The notes: generated by a model not told the origin, from the letters alone. A stretch of 64,000 nucleotides of DNA from Pseudomonas fluorescens Q2-87 (GCF_000281895.1 NZ_CM001558.1:1-64000); one strand, 5' to 3'. Counted from the first letter of the stretch, positions 12,019-22,029 are shown. Translations and numbers: made by a program.

Positions 12019-14066
12019 TCAACCCAGCATGGAAATATCAGCGATGTTGAGGAACAACCCGCGCAGACGCGTCAGCAGTGCGTAGCGGTTTCGACGCACG
12101 TTCTCGTCGTCCGCATTCACCATCACGGCCTCAAAGAACGCATCGACCGGCTCGCGCAGGGCCGCCAGGCGCGCCAGCGCTTCGGCGTACTCGCGTTTTT
12201 CCATGAGCGGTTGCACCGACGTACTTGCCTGTTGAATTGCCGAGTTGAGCGAGAACTCTGCCGCGTTATCGAAATAACGCGCTTCAGCGGTGTTGGTGGA
12301 CGGCTCAGCCTTGCTGAGCAGGTTCGACACCCGCTTGTTCACCGCCGCCAATGCAGCCGCTTCCGGCAGTTTGCGGAACGCCTGCACCGCTTGTACGCGC
12401 TGGTCGAAGTCCAGGGCCGAGCCCGGCTTCAGGGCACGCACCGACAGGTAGGTCGCGACATCGACGCCTTCATCTTCATAACGCGCACGCAGGCGGTCGA
12501 AGATGAATTCCAGCACGGCATCGGCCAAGCCGGCAGCCTTGACCTTGCTGCCGAACGCGTTGACGGCAAACGCCACGGCGTCGTTCAGGTCCAGGTCCAG
12601 CTGCTTGTCGATCAGGATCCGCAACACACCCAGCGCCGCGCGACGCAAGGCATACGGGTCTTTGCTACCGGTAGGCAGCATGCCAATGCCGAAGATGCCG
12701 ACCAGAGTATCGAGCTTGTCGGCAATCGCCACGGCCGCACCGGTCAGGGTGGTCGGCAGTTCAGCGCCGGCACCGCGCGGCATGTACTGTTCGTTCAGCG
12801 CCAGGGCCACGTCCTGCGGCTCGCCATCGTTGAGGGCGTAGTAGTAACCGGCGACGCCTTGCATCTCCGGGAACTCACCGACCATCTCGGTGGACAAGTC
12901 GCACTTGGACAGGATGCCGGCACGGGCCGCGCGCTGGGCATCGCCGCCGATGCGCGGGGCGATGAACGCCGCCAGTTTCGACACGCGCTCGGCCTTGTCG
13001 TAGACGCTGCCGAGTTTTTCCTGGAATACCACGTTCTGCAGGCGCTCGTTGAAGCTTTCCAGCGGCTGCTTCTTGTCTTGCTTGAAGAAGAACTCGGCAT
13101 CGGTCAGGCGCGGGCGAACGACTTTCTCGTTACCGGCGATGATCTGCTGCGGGTCCTTGCTTTCGATGTTGGCGACTGTAATGAAGCGCGGCAACAACTT
13201 GCCTTCGGCGTCCAGCAGGCAGAAGTATTTCTGGTTGTCCTGCATGGTGGTGATCAGCGCTTCCTGCGGCACTTCAAGGAAACGTTCCTCGAACGAGCAC
13301 ACCAGCGGCACCGGCCATTCCACCAGCGCGGTCACTTCGTCGAGCAGGCTTGGCGGCACGATCGCGGTGCCTTCCTGCAGGGTCGCCAGCTCTTCGGTGC
13401 GCTTGCTGATCAGCTCGCGACGCTCGTTGGCATCGGCCAGCACGTAGGCGGCACGCAGGTCGGCCAGGTAGTTGGCCGGCGAGGTGATGCGCACGCTTTG
13501 CGGATGATGGAAACGGTGGCCGCGGGAATCGCGACCGGCCTTCTGGGCCAGGATCGTGCAGTCGATGACCTGGTCACCGAGCAGCATCACCAGCCATTGG
13601 GTCGGACGCACGAACTCTTCCTTGCGCGCGGCCCAGCGCATGCGCTTGGGAATCGGCAAGTCATTGAGGGAGTCTTCGACGATGGTCGGCAACAGGCTGG
13701 CGGTCGGCTTGCCTTTGATGCTTTGGCTGTAGCGCAGCTTCGGGCCGCTCTGGTCGATTTCGCTCAGGTCCACGCCGCACTTCTTGGCGAAGCCCAGGGC
13801 GGCCTGGGTCGGGTTGCCATCGGCATCGAACGCGGCCTGACGTGGCGGGCCATCAAGGTTGATGCTGCGGTCCGGCTGCTGGGTCGCCAGGGCGGTGATC
13901 AGCACGGCCAGGCGGCGCGGCGCGGCGTAAACTTGCTTGGCTTCGTAGCTCAGGCCAGCGGCTTGCAGGCCTTTGTCGATGCCAGCCAGGAACGCGTCGG
14001 CCAGGGTATTCAGGGCTTTGGGTGGCAGTTCTTCGGTGCCCAGTTCAACCAGGAAATCTTGAGCAC

Positions 14067-14070
<4 letters not shown>
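12019..14070 (-). CDS. glyS: Glycyl-tRNA synthetase beta subunit
   Basis: The beta subunit of the heterotetrameric bacterial glycyl-tRNA synthetase, needed for tRNA recognition. The 683-residue product starts [20 protein letters not shown], typical of GlyS, and carries the HD-like core and C-terminal DALR-type anticodon-binding domain. Its ATG overlaps the glyQ stop as ATGA, so the two subunits are translationally coupled. Confidence 0.98.
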
Positions 14071-15020
<950 letters not shown>

Positions 15021-15101
15021 GAAATTCACCTGTTTCTTGGGCTGCGATTTAAAGAGCGGGAGTATACCCGATTCGTTCGTGCGCACGCCCCCTGGAGCCT
15101 T

Positions 15102-15659
15102 ATGCCACGCTGCTTTTGGTGTTCTGACGATCCTTTGTACATGGCTTATCACGATCAGGAGTGGGGCACGCCGCTGCGCGATGCGCAGGGTTTGTTCGAG
15201 TTGCTTTTGCTCGAAGGGTTCCAGGCCGGGCTGTCCTGGATCACCGTTTTGCGCAAACGCGAGCGCTACCGGCAGGTGCTGTACGGTTTTGACGTGCAGC
15301 GCGTGGCGCAAATGAGCGACGCCGAAATCGACGACCTGATGCTCGACCCCGGCATCATCCGCAACCGTCTCAAGCTCAAGGCCGCCCGCCGCAATGCCCA
15401 AGCCTGGCTGGCGCTGGAAGACCCGGTGGCGTTCCTCTGGTCGTTCGTCGGCGACAAACCCATCATCAACCACTTCAAGGACCGCACCGAAGTGCCGGCC
15501 ATCACGCCCGAGGCGCTGGCGATGAGCAAAGGCTTGAAAAAGGCCGGGTTCACCTTCGTCGGGCCGACCATTTGCTACGCCTTGATGCAGGCCTCGGGCA
15601 TGGTCATGGACCACACCCAAGACTGCGACCGCTACGCCGAGTTGGTAAACGCTGGTTAG
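15102..15659 (+). CDS. tag: DNA-3-methyladenine glycosylase I
   Basis: Tag excises 3-methyladenine from alkylated DNA in base excision repair. The 185-residue protein has the N-terminal zinc-binding [22 protein letters not shown], the catalytic-pocket region [14 protein letters not shown] and the C-terminal zinc ligands in [11 protein letters not shown] 15102 is fixed by the MPRCFWC start. The order glyQ-tag-htrB matches PA0009-PA0011. Confidence 0.97.
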   Translation: MPRCFWCSDDPLYMAYHDQEWGTPLRDAQGLFELLLLEGFQAGLSWITVLRKRERYRQVLYGFDVQRVAQMSDAEIDDLMLDPGIIRNRLKLKAARRNAQAWLALEDPVAFLWSFVGDKPIINHFKDRTEVPAITPEALAMSKGLKKAGFTFVGPTICYALMQASGMVMDHTQDCDRYAELVNAG

Positions 15660-15701
15660 AATAGCCGGCTCGTAACACGCCCAAGAATTCAGGAGTGACC
15701 T

Positions 15702-16589
15702 GTGGATAAGTTGAAAGGCGCCTTGCTGGTCGGCGCTCTGCGGTTGTTTGCGCTGCTGCCCTGGCGCGCGGTGCAAGCGGTGGGTTCGGCCATCGGCTGG
15801 CTCATGTGGAAGCTGCCCAACCGCTCCCGCGATGTGGTGCGGATCAACCTCGCCAAGTGCTTCCCCGAGATGGACCCGGCCGAGCGCGAGCGCCTGGTGG
15901 GCCAAAGCCTCAAGGACATCGGCAAATCCCTGACCGAAAGCGCCTGCGCCTGGATCTGGCCGGCCCAGCGCTCCATCGACCTGGTGCGTGAAGTCGAAGG
16001 CCTGGACGTATTAAAAGACGCGCTGGCGTCGGGCAAAGGCGTGGTCGGCATCACCAGCCACCTGGGCAACTGGGAAGTGCTCAACCACTTCTATTGCAGC
16101 CAGTGCAAACCGATCATTTTCTACCGCCCACCCAAGCTCAAGGCCGTGGATGAATTGCTGCGCAAACAACGCGTACAACTGGGCAACAAAGTCGCCGCGT
16201 CCACCAAGGAAGGCATCCTCAGCGTCATCAAGGAAGTGCGCAAGGGCGGCCAGGTGGGCATCCCCGCCGACCCGGAACCGGCCGAATCCGCCGGCATCTT
16301 CGTGCCCTTCTTCGCCACCCAAGCCCTGACCAGCAAGTTCGTGCCGAACATGCTCGCCGGCGGCAAAGCCGTCGGCGTCTTCCTCCACGCCCTGCGCCTG
16401 CCGGACGGCTCCGGCTACAAAGTTATCCTCGAAGCCGCCCCAGACGCCATGTACAGCACCGACACCGAAACCGCCTGCGCCGCCATGAGCCAAGTGGTCG
16501 AACGCTACGTGCGCGCCTACCCAAGCCAATACATGTGGAGCATGAAACGCTTCAAGAAACGTCCACCGGGCGAGGCGCGGTGGTACTAA
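15702..16589 (+). CDS. Lipid A secondary acyltransferase (HtrB/LpxL family)
   Basis: A 295-residue inner-membrane LPLAT-fold enzyme that adds a secondary laurate-type chain to lipid A. One N-terminal membrane segment is followed by the catalytic HLGNWE (HX4E), the motif [13 protein letters not shown] and a C-terminal [14 protein letters not shown]. The GTG start has AGGAG six bases upstream. It is equivalent in position and sequence to PA0011 of P. aeruginosa. A perfect DnaA box, TGTGGATAA at 15701-15709, covers the start codon, so DnaA binding could affect its expression. Confidence 0.92.
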   Translation: MDKLKGALLVGALRLFALLPWRAVQAVGSAIGWLMWKLPNRSRDVVRINLAKCFPEMDPAERERLVGQSLKDIGKSLTESACAWIWPAQRSIDLVREVEGLDVLKDALASGKGVVGITSHLGNWEVLNHFYCSQCKPIIFYRPPKLKAVDELLRKQRVQLGNKVAASTKEGILSVIKEVRKGGQVGIPADPEPAESAGIFVPFFATQALTSKFVPNMLAGGKAVGVFLHALRLPDGSGYKVILEAAPDAMYSTDTETACAAMSQVVERYVRAYPSQYMWSMKRFKKRPPGEARWY

Positions 16590-16610
16590 AACCCAGCCCA
16601 ACACCAAACC

Positions 16611-16640
16611 CCTGTGGGAGCGAGCTTGCTCGCGATAGCG
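16611..16640. repeat. REP element (GTGGGAGCGAGC family)
   Basis: A palindromic core, GGGAGCGAGCTTGCTCGCGA, of the kind scattered between genes in fluorescens-group genomes. It lies just after the htrB-like stop. It is a single unit without an inverted partner. Confidence 0.85.
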
Positions 16641-16726
16641 CCCTACCAGACGACATATATCCAACAGAACGGACGCCTACGCGAGTTGCATTTTTATGGC
16701 GCTGTTATAGTTTCCAGCCCTGAGCG

Positions 16727-17365
16727 ATGGAGATGGATCTCGTGAATCTATGTGTAGTCCGGCATGGGGAAACCAAGCTGAATGCTGAAAAGCGCTACGT
16801 CGGATCCATCGATCCCGGGCTAAATCAACGAGGCAGAGAGCAGGCCCTCGCCCTAGCCAAGCACTTGCCGTCCAACCTGGACGCGATGATCGTATCCCCT
16901 CTGCGTAGAGCCCAAGAAACCGCCGTCATCCTGAACCGCACATTGAACCTACCAAGCTCAACCCTGAATGCTTTTCGCGAACGCAGCGTGGGAGTTTTTG
17001 AAGGGCTGACCCAGGCTGATGCAAGCGAGCGTTACCCAGAGCTTTGGTCTCAAAACATCACGCGGTGCTGGGCAGTCGGGCCGACTGATGGAGAGTCGGT
17101 TCGCGACGTGGTTCAGCGTGTTCGAGAGGGGCTGCTCGAACTGCAAAAGCGCTACCCGTCGAAACACGTTTTGCTGGTCGCCCACGGCTTCGTTGCAAAG
17201 ACAATCCGGGCCTTGGCGAAAGCAGACTTTTCAGATTTCTATGATTGGCAGCTCGCCAACGGGCAGATGCTCCTACTGGAGAATGTCGATGTCGAGCTAC
17301 GCGACGCTTTCGGTCAGAAGCGACCTGAAGGGTGGGATCCTTCGAACTTGGTTTTGGAAAGGTAA
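16727..17365 (+). CDS. Histidine phosphatase family protein (phosphoglycerate mutase-like)
   Basis: A predicted cytoplasmic phosphatase of the branch that includes CobC and GpmB. VVRHGETKLN supplies the catalytic RHG near the N-terminus, SPLRRAQETA the second Arg, FRERSVGVFEG the acid Glu, and VLLVAHGFV the second His. The substrate is unknown. Start candidates are ATG 16727, ATG 16733 and GTG 16742. The last has GGAG nine bases upstream and gives the usual short lead (MNLCVVRHGET). The gene lies outside the conserved order, with codon use a little less GC-rich than neighbours, so it is probably accessory. Confidence 0.85.
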   Translation: MEMDLVNLCVVRHGETKLNAEKRYVGSIDPGLNQRGREQALALAKHLPSNLDAMIVSPLRRAQETAVILNRTLNLPSSTLNAFRERSVGVFEGLTQADASERYPELWSQNITRCWAVGPTDGESVRDVVQRVREGLLELQKRYPSKHVLLVAHGFVAKTIRALAKADFSDFYDWQLANGQMLLLENVDVELRDAFGQKRPEGWDPSNLVLER

Positions 17366-17936
17366 TGGAACTGGTGGTCGATGGCTGACGATCCCTGGCA
17401 CCGCGCCCAAAACCGACAAAGGTCCCGTGGCGAGGGAGCTTGCTCCCGCTTGAGTGCGAAGCACTCACAAAAAAGCCCTCCGTGCCCCGAATGCCGGCCA
17501 ACACACAACCCCCCGTAGCGAGGAGATTCATCGAAACGTCGTACCGCCCCGATGAGCTGCGCAGCAGCCCCCAAACAGCCAACACGATCTGTCTGATATA
17601 TCGGGACTAGCAGAGATTTTTCTTGATAGATGTCTGCTTTCGGGCCAATAGCTGCCTCTCATTTCGGCAGCAATGAGCAGGTGAGCCTTTGTTCGTTTCG
17701 GCGCTTTGCAAAGCTACCGAAAGCGCCGGAATGAATACAACGCAAAGCTGTTCCGTCATCTGTTGCTTGCCTCAATTGTGCGAGAAGGCCATGAAAAGGG
17801 GACGCCCAGTTTTATGTGCAAATGAAAAGTGCTGGAAATATATCTGTTCCCTTACTCCAATCCCCTTATTCCACCGCTAGGCTGCGCAGCAGCCTCAGAA
17901 TACCAGCCTATGAGTTATCCCAATTCACGCATTGAC
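17366..17936. other. Non-coding accessory stretch with repeat fragments
   Basis: About 570 bases with no supported gene. It holds a REP unit (about 17424-17469) and a hairpin GCTGCC / GGCAGC (17651-17671) within a sequence that looks like a dispersed fluorescens-group intergenic repeat. Short frames here have no ribosome-binding sites or recognisable products. It may be remnant DNA from old insertions. Confidence 0.55.
17424..17469. repeat. REP element (GTGGCGAGGGAGC family)
   Basis: Core GGCGAGGGAGCTTGCTCCCG is followed by the common tail containing GAGTGCGAAGCACTC, itself a palindrome. This is the second REP family present in the window. Confidence 0.85.
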
Positions 17937-17959
17937 ATATCGCTAAATCTCGATATCAT
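17932..17959 (+). promoter_or_regulatory. arsR promoter with embedded operator
   Basis: TTGACA at 17932-17937 and TATCAT at 17954-17959 are separated by 16 bases and form a good sigma-70 promoter. Between and overlapping them lies ATATCG-N8-CGATAT (17937-17956), the same arms and spacing as the perfect palindrome before the next gene. The position implies that the regulator represses its own promoter. The predicted transcription start coincides with the ATG at 17966. Confidence 0.75.
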
Positions 17960-17965
17960 CGCCGC

Positions 17966-18268
17966 ATGGACCTACTCGAAATATTCAAAGCCCTCTCAAA
18001 CCCGACACGTCTCCAAATCCTGAAAGGTTTGAAAGATCCGGCAAAAAACTTCCCCCCGCAGGATGAGGGTGACGTTCACACGGTCGGCGTCTGCGTCAGC
18101 AGTATCCAGGAAGGGATCGGCCTGTCGCAGTCAACGGTGTCCGGTTATCTGGCCACGTTGCAACGGGTGGGCCTGGTGGAAGTCAGGCGCATCGGCCAGT
18201 GGACCTACTACAAGCGCAATGAAGCAACCATCAGTGCTCTCGCCGAGATCATTGGGAAAGACTTGTAG
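17966..18268 (+). CDS. ArsR-family transcriptional regulator
   Basis: A 100-residue winged-helix repressor. MDLLEIFKALSNPTRLQILKGL begins the ArsR fold and GLSQSTVSGYLATLQRVGLVEVRRIGQWTYYKRN is the recognition helix and wing. It lacks the CxC metal site of ArsR/SmtB sensors and has only one Cys (in GVCVSSI), so a metal ligand is unlikely and an organic or redox signal is more plausible. No Shine-Dalgarno sequence precedes the ATG and the promoter sits immediately upstream, so the mRNA may be leaderless. It probably controls the two genes downstream. Confidence 0.88.
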   Translation: MDLLEIFKALSNPTRLQILKGLKDPAKNFPPQDEGDVHTVGVCVSSIQEGIGLSQSTVSGYLATLQRVGLVEVRRIGQWTYYKRNEATISALAEIIGKDL

Positions 18269-18285
18269 CGTTTTTTTACCGAACT

Positions 18286-18305
18286 ATATCGAGATATCTC
18301 GATAT
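18286..18305. promoter_or_regulatory. Perfect 20-bp palindromic operator before the oxidoreductase
   Basis: ATATCGAGATATCTCGATAT is its own reverse complement and lies 27 bases before the oxidoreductase ATG. Its arms ATATCG / CGATAT and 8-base centre match the site in the arsR promoter. It is probably a binding site for the adjacent ArsR-type protein. Confidence 0.8.
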
Positions 18306-18332
18306 CCCTTTTTCTAGATGCGAGGATTTACT

Positions 18333-19307
18333 ATGAAAGCGATGACGCTTAAATCATTCGGCGGTCCTGAATCGTTCGAGCTTAGCGACGTGCCCAAACC
18401 CGTGCCGCAAGCGGGACAAGTCCTGGTCCGGGTGCATGCCACCTCCATCAATCCGCTGGATTACCAGGTTCGACGCGGCGACTATCCCGACCTCGTGCCA
18501 CTGCCGGCCATCACCGGCCACGACGTATCCGGCGTGGTCGAAGCCGTAGGGCCCGGTGTGACGACCTTCGCGCCTGGCGACGAAGTCTGGTACACCCCGC
18601 AAATATTTGAAGGGTCAGGCAGCTATGCCGAGTACCACGTCGCGGCCGAAAGCATTGTCGGGAAAAAGCCGCCCGAACTGAGCCATCTTGAAGCCGCAAG
18701 CCTGACCCTGGTGGGCGGGACGGTGTGGGAAGCTCTGGTGGTGCGCGCGGCGCTCAGGGTCGGCGAGAGCATTCTTGTCCACGGCGGCGCTGTAGGCGTC
18801 GGGCATGTCGCGATCCAAGTGGCGAAAGCCATGGGCGCCCGGGTGTTCACCACTGTGCGCGATGCGAACGCTGAGTTTGCCCGCAACTTGGGTGCCGACG
18901 TGATCATCGACTACGAGAAAGAAGATTATGTCGACGCCGTCCTTCGGGAAACCGCTGGCCACGGCGTGGATGTGGTGTTCGACACCATCGGCGGCAACAC
19001 ACTGTCACGCAGCCCCGATGTACTCGCCCAACTGGGCCGCGTCGTCTCGATCGTGGACATCGCCCAGCCACAAAACCTTGTCCAGGCCTGGGGCAAGAAT
19101 GCGAGCTATCACTTCGTATTCACCCGACAAAACCGCGGCAAGCTCGATGAGCTGAGCGCATTGATAGCCCGCGGTCAACTGCGCCCACATGTCGGCGCCA
19201 TCTATTCGCTGGCCGACATCCCCCTGGCCCATGCCCGATTGGAAAGCCCCAACAACGGTCTTCGAGGAAAAATCGCGATTGCCGTCGAGCCATCGCTCAT
19301 CCCGTAA
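18333..19307 (+). CDS. Zinc-free MDR-family NADPH oxidoreductase (quinone reductase-like)
   Basis: A 324-residue medium-chain dehydrogenase/reductase. The N-terminal GroES-like domain begins [31 protein letters not shown] follows, and the Rossmann domain has the NADPH loop [19 protein letters not shown]. The catalytic zinc ligands of alcohol dehydrogenases are absent, as in quinone oxidoreductases and enone reductases. ATG 18333 has GAGG seven bases upstream and is preferred to ATG 18318. Its operator and the arsR gene upstream suggest induction by an electrophile or quinone. The substrate is not known. Confidence 0.85.
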   Translation: MKAMTLKSFGGPESFELSDVPKPVPQAGQVLVRVHATSINPLDYQVRRGDYPDLVPLPAITGHDVSGVVEAVGPGVTTFAPGDEVWYTPQIFEGSGSYAEYHVAAESIVGKKPPELSHLEAASLTLVGGTVWEALVVRAALRVGESILVHGGAVGVGHVAIQVAKAMGARVFTTVRDANAEFARNLGADVIIDYEKEDYVDAVLRETAGHGVDVVFDTIGGNTLSRSPDVLAQLGRVVSIVDIAQPQNLVQAWGKNASYHFVFTRQNRGKLDELSALIARGQLRPHVGAIYSLADIPLAHARLESPNNGLRGKIAIAVEPSLIP

Positions 19308-19338
19308 ACGTGGACTTTTAGCCAATCAGAGGTGCGTC

Positions 19339-19668
19339 ATGGTGTATGAAATCGCTGTGCTCCCTGTTCACAAAGAACGCATTGAGACGTTCCGACGCGC
19401 ATTTGCCGAAGTCGCTCCATTGCTCACACGGGCCAAGGGTTACGGTGGCCACCTGTTAGCGCAAGGGATCGAAACCCCCGAGCAGTTCAACCTGATCGTG
19501 CGGTGGCAATCACTCGAGGATCACACACCGGGTTTCGAAGCGAGTGACGACCATCGGCTGTTCATGATGGGGTTGGAGGAATATTTTTCGGAGGAGCCGA
19601 AGGTTTACCATGTTGAAGGTGCAACTTTCGAGACTGACGCGAGCGCCGTAGGAGCCTTGTGGCCTTAA
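19339..19668 (+). CDS. Antibiotic biosynthesis monooxygenase (ABM) domain protein
   Basis: A 109-residue ferredoxin-like ABM-fold protein: MVYEIAVLPVHKERIETFRRAF, then GYGGHLLAQGIETPEQFNLIVRWQSLEDH. Family members oxidise quinols or aromatics or act as small dimeric ligand-binding proteins. It follows the oxidoreductase by 31 bases on the same strand and probably shares its ArsR-controlled transcript, so a joint role in quinone or electrophile handling is plausible. Confidence 0.8.
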   Translation: MVYEIAVLPVHKERIETFRRAFAEVAPLLTRAKGYGGHLLAQGIETPEQFNLIVRWQSLEDHTPGFEASDDHRLFMMGLEEYFSEEPKVYHVEGATFETDASAVGALWP

Positions 19669-20024
19669 AGCAAACAGCCCGTGGCGACCCCTTTTTCGTC
19701 CCTTTTTCGTCGTTTTTCTCGACTGTCGTCACCGGCAGAGAGCGGCTATTAGATACCATTCATGATCGGCAGAGTTCGGCCAAGAAACGCCGTTCCGCAG
19801 GTCGATATGTTCACAGCTTGGCTCTTTCTGTCTGATAGGCGTGTCCACGGCCCCGTGCCTCGAAAGTCCGGCCCCTGAGCGCCGCGGACCATAGGCACAG
19901 CACTCATAGAAAAGATCAGAAATAAATCCGCTTCTATTGAATGCTAGCAATGCATAGAAAAAACTAGGTATTTCAGCTAGCTTTAGCTATCTTTCTATAG
20001 ATTTTGCTATTTCGTGAGGTCGAC
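19669..20024. other. Intergenic region, AT-rich towards the AAA ATPase
   Basis: A 356-base gap. The first part resembles a dispersed intergenic repeat (contains CATGATCGGCAGAGTTCGGCC). The last 110 bases are very AT-rich and hold repeated short words (GCTAGC, TTAGCTAT, TTTGCTAT), unlike the GC-rich surroundings. They probably carry the promoter of the next gene. A 73-codon leftward frame here is not convincing. Confidence 0.5.
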
Positions 20025-21188
20025 ATGGATCCCTATCGTAATCCGTTTGCGCCCGGGGCGGGCAGCAGGCCCCCTGAACTGGCGGGGCGCGACCAGATTC
20101 TTGAGGCGGCAAGAATTGCCTGTGGACGAGCCGTCAATGGACGAAGTGCTCGTTCCATCATGCTCCTTGGCTTAAGAGGCACGGGTAAGACGGTCCTGTT
20201 GAATGAGATAGGAAAAATTGCAAAGGAGGAAGGTCTTTTCGTCTCCAAAGTGGAGGCGCCAGAACGTGAAAGTCTTGCACGTCTTCTTTATCCTGAAATG
20301 CGAAAGGTCATGCGCGCGCTTTCCAGCGTTGAGGTCGCCAAGCAAATTGCTAATCGTGGGCTAAAAGGACTTCGCAGCTTTGCATCAATCTTCAAGATTG
20401 ATATTGGCGGTATCGAGATTGGTGTTGAGCCTGAGCCTGGACTCGCGGATAGCGGAAATCTTCAATATGACCTTCCAGATCTTTTTACGGTAATAGGTGA
20501 AGCCGCGCAGGCCGCCGGTAAAGGCTGGATTCTTCTCATTGATGAAGTCCAATACCTCACCGAAGCAGATCTATCGGCACTGATTGTCTCCATCCATCGC
20601 ATGTCGCAAGAAGGGCTTCCGGTGCTGCTGGTCGGTGCAGGTCTTCCGCAAGTTGCTCGGCTGGCGGGTGAGGCGAAGTCATATGCCGAGCGGCTTTTCC
20701 TTTACCCGGAGGTGGGGGCGCTTGATCAACCGTCTGCGACTCAAGCCGTTCAAAAGCCGATCCTAGAGGAGGAAGCCTCTATCGACACCGCAGCTCTGGA
20801 CAGCATTGTTGATCGGACGCAGGGCTATCCGTTCTTTCTTCAAGAGTGGGCATCCACGGCATGGAACAACGCCGAGGGGCCCGAAATTACTGTTGACGAT
20901 GTCGAGCATTCTTACTCGGAGACATTGGCCTCTCTCGATGCGGGCTTCTTCAGGGTCCGTATCGATCGGCTTACACCTTCGGAGGTTCAGTTTGTAAAAG
21001 CCATGTCCACCCTTGGCGATGGCCCCTATGCCATCGCTGATGTTGCGAAGGTGATGGGGCGTCCTCAATCATCGCTTGGTCCGACTCGGGCCAACATCAT
21101 TTCCAAGGGAATGATCTACAGCACAGATCACGGATATCTGAACTTTACAGTTCCTCTTTTCGCAGAATTCATGCGTCGCCAGGAATGA
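20025..21188 (+). CDS. Orphan AAA family ATPase with C-terminal winged-helix-like domain
   Basis: A 387-residue P-loop ATPase. Walker A LLGLRGTGKT lies near residue 50, Walker B ILLIDEVQYL near 175, and VLLVGAGLPQVARL resembles sensor 1. About 80 C-terminal residues (DRLTPSEVQFVKAMSTLG onward) look like a winged helix. This order resembles AAA_16/Orc1-Cdc6-like ATPases. ATG 20025 follows GTGAGG. Codon use is less GC-rich than neighbours and the promoter is AT-rich, which suggests transfer. No partner gene is adjacent. The function is unknown; NTP-driven DNA or protein remodelling, possibly defence-related, is only a guess. Confidence 0.8.
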   Translation: MDPYRNPFAPGAGSRPPELAGRDQILEAARIACGRAVNGRSARSIMLLGLRGTGKTVLLNEIGKIAKEEGLFVSKVEAPERESLARLLYPEMRKVMRALSSVEVAKQIANRGLKGLRSFASIFKIDIGGIEIGVEPEPGLADSGNLQYDLPDLFTVIGEAAQAAGKGWILLIDEVQYLTEADLSALIVSIHRMSQEGLPVLLVGAGLPQVARLAGEAKSYAERLFLYPEVGALDQPSATQAVQKPILEEEASIDTAALDSIVDRTQGYPFFLQEWASTAWNNAEGPEITVDDVEHSYSETLASLDAGFFRVRIDRLTPSEVQFVKAMSTLGDGPYAIADVAKVMGRPQSSLGPTRANIISKGMIYSTDHGYLNFTVPLFAEFMRRQE

Positions 21189-21200
21189 GGGCCTGCAATG

Positions 21201-21231
21201 TGTGGCGAGGGGGAAATATCTCCTCGCCACA
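21201..21231. terminator. Hairpin after the AAA ATPase gene
   Basis: A perfect 10-bp inverted repeat TGTGGCGAGG / CCTCGCCACA with an 11-base loop lies 12 bases after the ATPase stop and before the convergent small gene. It has REP-like sequence and no T tract, so termination is likely but not certain. Confidence 0.6.
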
Positions 21232-21250
21232 TAGCTTGATGGTGTTGCGG

Positions 21251-21610
21251 TTAACGTAGGTCGACGTTATCCAACACCCGATTCGCCAACAACGAACCTA
21301 GCTCAATCAATTGCTGAATCCCCAGCGCCACATGACGCCTCGATCCATCCAACTCAAACGCCAAATCGCTCACCATCGCATCAGCCGAAGCCAGCGTCTC
21401 GCTGAGGTTGGCGAGCAGGCATTCGTTATCGAGGCCTTTCACAACGGTGAATAGCTGCCCCGGTTTTGGTTCATCTTTAGATTTTTCAGATTTCGGCAGC
21501 AGGTAGTGATCGAGCACGCGTTTGGTGGTTTCGTCTTGCTGCTTGGCTTTGGATTTTGCGGATTGTGCGGAGGAATCTGCCTCTGGCGGATTCGGTGTAG
21601 GTTTGAACAT
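21251..21610 (-). CDS. DUF6124/DUF3077-like small protein
   Basis: A 119-residue protein of unknown function beginning MFKPTPNPPEADSS, a start I associate with a Pseudomonas-restricted family often present in several copies per genome. The N-terminal third is polar and low in complexity. The rest (RVLDHYLLP, then LLANLSETLASADAMVSDLAFELDG and RRHVALGIQQLIELGSLLANRVL) is predicted helical. There are no membrane segments or catalytic motifs. An unusually long and structured-looking leader lies upstream. Family assignment is from memory of the N-terminal motif. Confidence 0.65.
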   Translation of the reverse strand: MFKPTPNPPEADSSAQSAKSKAKQQDETTKRVLDHYLLPKSEKSKDEPKPGQLFTVVKGLDNECLLANLSETLASADAMVSDLAFELDGSRRHVALGIQQLIELGSLLANRVLDNVDLR

Positions 21611-21960
21611 GGGTATGTCTTCCCTCTAGTAGGGCCGCAACCATCTCGCTACTAAACGAAGGGGTGGCGGCTGTGCGCAGGTTAGTAGACCGGTGACACA
21701 CCCAAACCGGCGCGCCCGAAGGCGCCAAGCGCACAGCCACCATCAAGTGCAGGCAAATGCCTTACTGATGAGGCTCGTGCAACCGGGATGTCGTCCGGGC
21801 TACTAAACCCGACCACTGATGGGCAGTGGCAGGAAGACAATAGAGCCCAGGGACAAGGCGCACAAGCGGGCGGATTCTGGCGTAGTTGTAGGCAAAGGCG
21901 CAAGGATGCGTGGGTTGGTGGTGGGGTGTAGGTGGGGTCTGTAGGATCAGGGTTTGCCGG
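21611..21960 (-). other. Structured-looking leader upstream of the DUF6124-like gene
   Basis: Read leftward, this region contains a long-range inverted repeat GTGGCTGTGCGC (21730-21741) / GCGCACAGCC-CCAC (21667-21681), an internal hairpin GGCGCC-TTCG-GGCGCG (21711-21726), and repeated TAGTAG / CTACTA words at several points. No convincing gene fits: an 86-codon frame overlaps the small gene out of frame. It could be a structured 5' UTR, an unknown ncRNA, or part of a multi-copy cassette. Confidence 0.45.
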
Positions 21961-22004
21961 CGATGCGGGTGATTTGTTTTGGTCTGGAACCGAGTCGATT
22001 TCAT

Positions 22005-22029
22005 CGCGAGCAGGCTCGCTCCCACAGGG
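22005..22029. repeat. REP element
   Basis: TCGCGAGCAGGCTCGCTCCC, an inverted copy of the GTGGGAGCGAGC family, in the non-coding stretch before sco. Confidence 0.8.

Noticed and set aside
19729..19950. 73-codon leftward frame in the gap before the AAA ATPase
   Set aside because: No ribosome-binding site, no recognisable product, and it lies in repeat-like sequence.
21486..21746. 86-codon leftward frame overlapping the DUF6124-like gene
   Set aside because: It overlaps a better gene out of frame and crosses the inverted repeats of the leader; I treat the region as non-coding, with some doubt.
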